From Arcobacter sp. UBA7394 (GTDB lineage: Bacteria; Campylobacterota; Campylobacteria; Campylobacterales; Arcobacteraceae), in the NCBI GenBank assembly GCA_002470185.1, contig DKNG01000212.1:4395-11495 (forward strand): a stretch of 7,101 nt of DNA. The letters are read 5' to 3'. The position numbers and the translations under genes are program-made. Shown here in pieces: positions 5,958 to 7,101 of this stretch. The notes under the pieces are model-generated. The model was given only the letters and a program-made list of their open reading frames with translations. It made no database searches and was not told the origin of the DNA. Every line of letters begins with the position of its first letter. Position 1 is the stretch's first letter.

Positions 5958-6782
5958 CTAATTATTTTTTAATTTATTTTTCTTACTAATGTAAAAAAAT
6001 GTTGCTACACAGATTAGCAATACACTCATAGACTGTAGTATTCCCATAGTTAACCAATCACTATATAAGAACCCTAATTGTACATCCGGCTGCCTAAAGA
6101 ATTCAGCTGTAATTCTCATCATAGAGTACAAAACACCATACATTAGTGCCAATTGACCATCAAAGCTTTTTTTGTTTCTATAATAAGCCAAAATAGCAAA
6201 TACAAGTAAACCTTCAAGAATTGCTTCATAAAGTTGTGAAGGATGTCTTAAAGTATTTCCAACATAAATTCCCCAAGGAACATCTGTAACTCTACCTACA
6301 AGTTCTTGATTGAAGAAATTACCTATTCTTCCAAAAACATAAGCAGCTGAAATACCAAGTACAGCAATATCTGTTAAGAACCAAAAAGAAACTTTATTTT
6401 TTCTACAGAATAAATAAGAAGCTAAAATGAACCCAATAAAAGCTCCATGATAAGACATTCCAGAAATACCTGTAAACGTTCCATCAACAAAAGGATTAAA
6501 TATTTGCCATGGATTTTTTAAGTAATACATAGTGTTAGGATCATAGAATAATATATATCCTAATCTAGCTCCTAAGATTACACCAATCTCTGCCCACCAA
6601 ATATAAGAATCAAATAAATCATTTGATATTGGTAATTTGTCTTTTTTGATAAACCACTTTGCTATCATAATAGCTGAAAGTAGGGCAAGGGCATACATAA
6701 TTCCGTACCAATGTACAGAAATAGACCCAAGGCTAAAAGCCACTGGGTCAAAGTTTGAATATATATTTTGCCAATATTCCAT
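5958..6782 (-). CDS. lgt: Phosphatidylglycerol--prolipoprotein diacylglyceryl transferase
   Basis: Lgt is the inner-membrane enzyme that moves a diacylglyceryl group from phosphatidylglycerol to the lipobox cysteine of prolipoproteins, the first step of lipoprotein maturation before signal peptidase II. The 274-residue protein is of normal length with about seven hydrophobic segments. It contains the Lgt signature GRIGNFFNQELVG (151-163), including R152 and N155, which match the essential R143 and N146 of E. coli. Other family residues are Y26 (HWYGIMY), H112 in SMSYHGAFIGF, RHPSQLYEA (179-187), and R223 with E227 in MRITAEFFRQPD, matching E. coli R239/E243. The C-terminus ends in a positively charged tail. 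It starts 4 bp after the stop of the Fe-S gene. The only GGAGG is 15 bases upstream, within that gene, so translation probably depends on coupling to it. Confidence 0.96.
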   Translation of the reverse strand: MEYWQNIYSNFDPVAFSLGSISVHWYGIMYALALLSAIMIAKWFIKKDKLPISNDLFDSYIWWAEIGVILGARLGYILFYDPNTMYYLKNPWQIFNPFVDGTFTGISGMSYHGAFIGFILASYLFCRKNKVSFWFLTDIAVLGISAAYVFGRIGNFFNQELVGRVTDVPWGIYVGNTLRHPSQLYEAILEGLLVFAILAYYRNKKSFDGQLALMYGVLYSMMRITAEFFRQPDVQLGFLYSDWLTMGILQSMSVLLICVATFFYISKKNKLKNN

Positions 6783-6786
6783 TATA

Positions 6787-7101
6787 TTAGTCTAATGCCT
6801 CCGCAATTAATTCAATAGGATTTTTAAACTTAACATCTACATCAGATTGATATAAAGAGTTAGTTATTTGCATCCTACATGCAGAACACTCAGCACTAAC
6901 GATTTGAGCTTTTGTTTCTTTAATCATTGCAGCTTTTGGAGCACCTGCTGCTTTTGCGAAATCATATTTCTCAGTTTGCATTGTAACACCACCAAATCCA
7001 CAACATCTATTTGAGTCACTCATTTCAGTTAATACATAATTCTGTTTTAACAGATTTCTAGGTTCTTGCCAAACACCTTGCATTTTCTTAGCATGACAAG
7101 G
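6787..7101 (-). CDS. CCG-domain iron-sulfur protein (heterodisulfide reductase B / GlcF / LldE-like), C-terminal part
   Basis: The frame is open to the right edge, so this is the last 104 codons of a larger gene, and the ATG at 7083 is an internal Met. The sequence begins PCHAKKMQGVW and contains the full CCG-domain cysteine pattern: C2, then C33-C34-G35 in NRCCGFGG, then C72-x2-C75 in AECSACRMQ, i.e. C-x30-CCG-x36-C-x2-C. This domain (PF02754, also called cysteine-rich domain) binds a [4Fe-4S]-type cluster in heterodisulfide reductase subunit B and is shared by GlcF (glycolate oxidase), LldE/LutA (lactate use), anaerobic GlpC and SdhE-like proteins. Such proteins usually have two CCG domains after an N-terminal ferredoxin part; only the last is seen, so I cannot choose among them. 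It is followed after 4 bp by lgt, likely as one operon, though no functional link is evident. Confidence 0.85.
   Translation of the reverse strand, partial: PCHAKKMQGVWQEPRNLLKQNYVLTEMSDSNRCCGFGGVTMQTEKYDFAKAAGAPKAAMIKETKAQIVSAECSACRMQITNSLYQSDVDVKFKNPIELIAEALD

Noticed and set aside
6787..7083. A stand-alone 98-residue protein starting at the ATG at 7083
   Set aside because: The reading frame continues upstream to the window edge with PCHAKK, which supplies the first cysteine of the CCG motif, so the Met is internal to a larger protein.
1..7101. Mobile element, CRISPR array, toxin-antitoxin or defence system
   Set aside because: No transposase, integrase, long terminal or direct repeats, or repeat-spacer pattern is seen. 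The small gene pair was considered as a toxin-antitoxin, but the zinc ribbon and acidic partner match no such family I know and lie among housekeeping genes.

Overview
The window is a visibly AT-rich stretch of bacterial chromosome from a Gram-negative organism. It carries KdsB, so the cell makes KDO for its outer membrane, and Lgt for lipoprotein maturation. Base composition, the style of the OmpR-type regulator, tight gene packing and Lys/Asn/Ile-rich proteins suggest Campylobacterota, most likely an Arcobacter-like lineage. This placement rests on overall protein character, not on a search.

Layout, left to right. Positions 1-1049 (minus) hold the 5' two thirds or so of a multidomain signalling protein: a receiver-like domain lacking its phosphoacceptor, a PAS-like domain, and a GGDEF domain whose signature is degraded to P-A-D-T-Y. 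It runs off the left edge and, by family analogy, probably continues into an EAL domain. Next on the same strand is kdsB (1132-1857). An 86-bp divergent promoter region separates it from polA (1944-4631, plus), a complete DNA polymerase I with 5' nuclease, intact proofreading exonuclease and polymerase domains. After a 104-bp gap with a near-consensus extended -10 promoter comes an orphan OmpR/PhoB-type response regulator (4736-5437). It is followed by two small genes: a 63-residue protein of unknown function (5477-5668) and an 87-residue zinc-ribbon protein (5671-5934). An 11-bp hairpin spanning the last stop codon separates these from a convergent pair on the minus strand: the 3' end of a CCG-domain iron-sulfur protein (6787-7101) and lgt (5958-6782), only 4 bp apart.

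Most of the window is ordinary housekeeping (KDO activation, DNA repair and replication, lipoprotein biogenesis, an Fe-S oxidoreductase subunit) with two signalling proteins and no mobile element, CRISPR array, tRNA or rRNA that I can see. I do not see a clear new defence or metabolic system. The points most worth a second look are the dyad lying exactly between the -35 and -10 boxes of the response regulator promoter, a good -10 box that abuts the apparent start codon of the 63-residue gene, the degenerate receiver/GGDEF protein, and the conserved-looking but unrecognised small gene pair.
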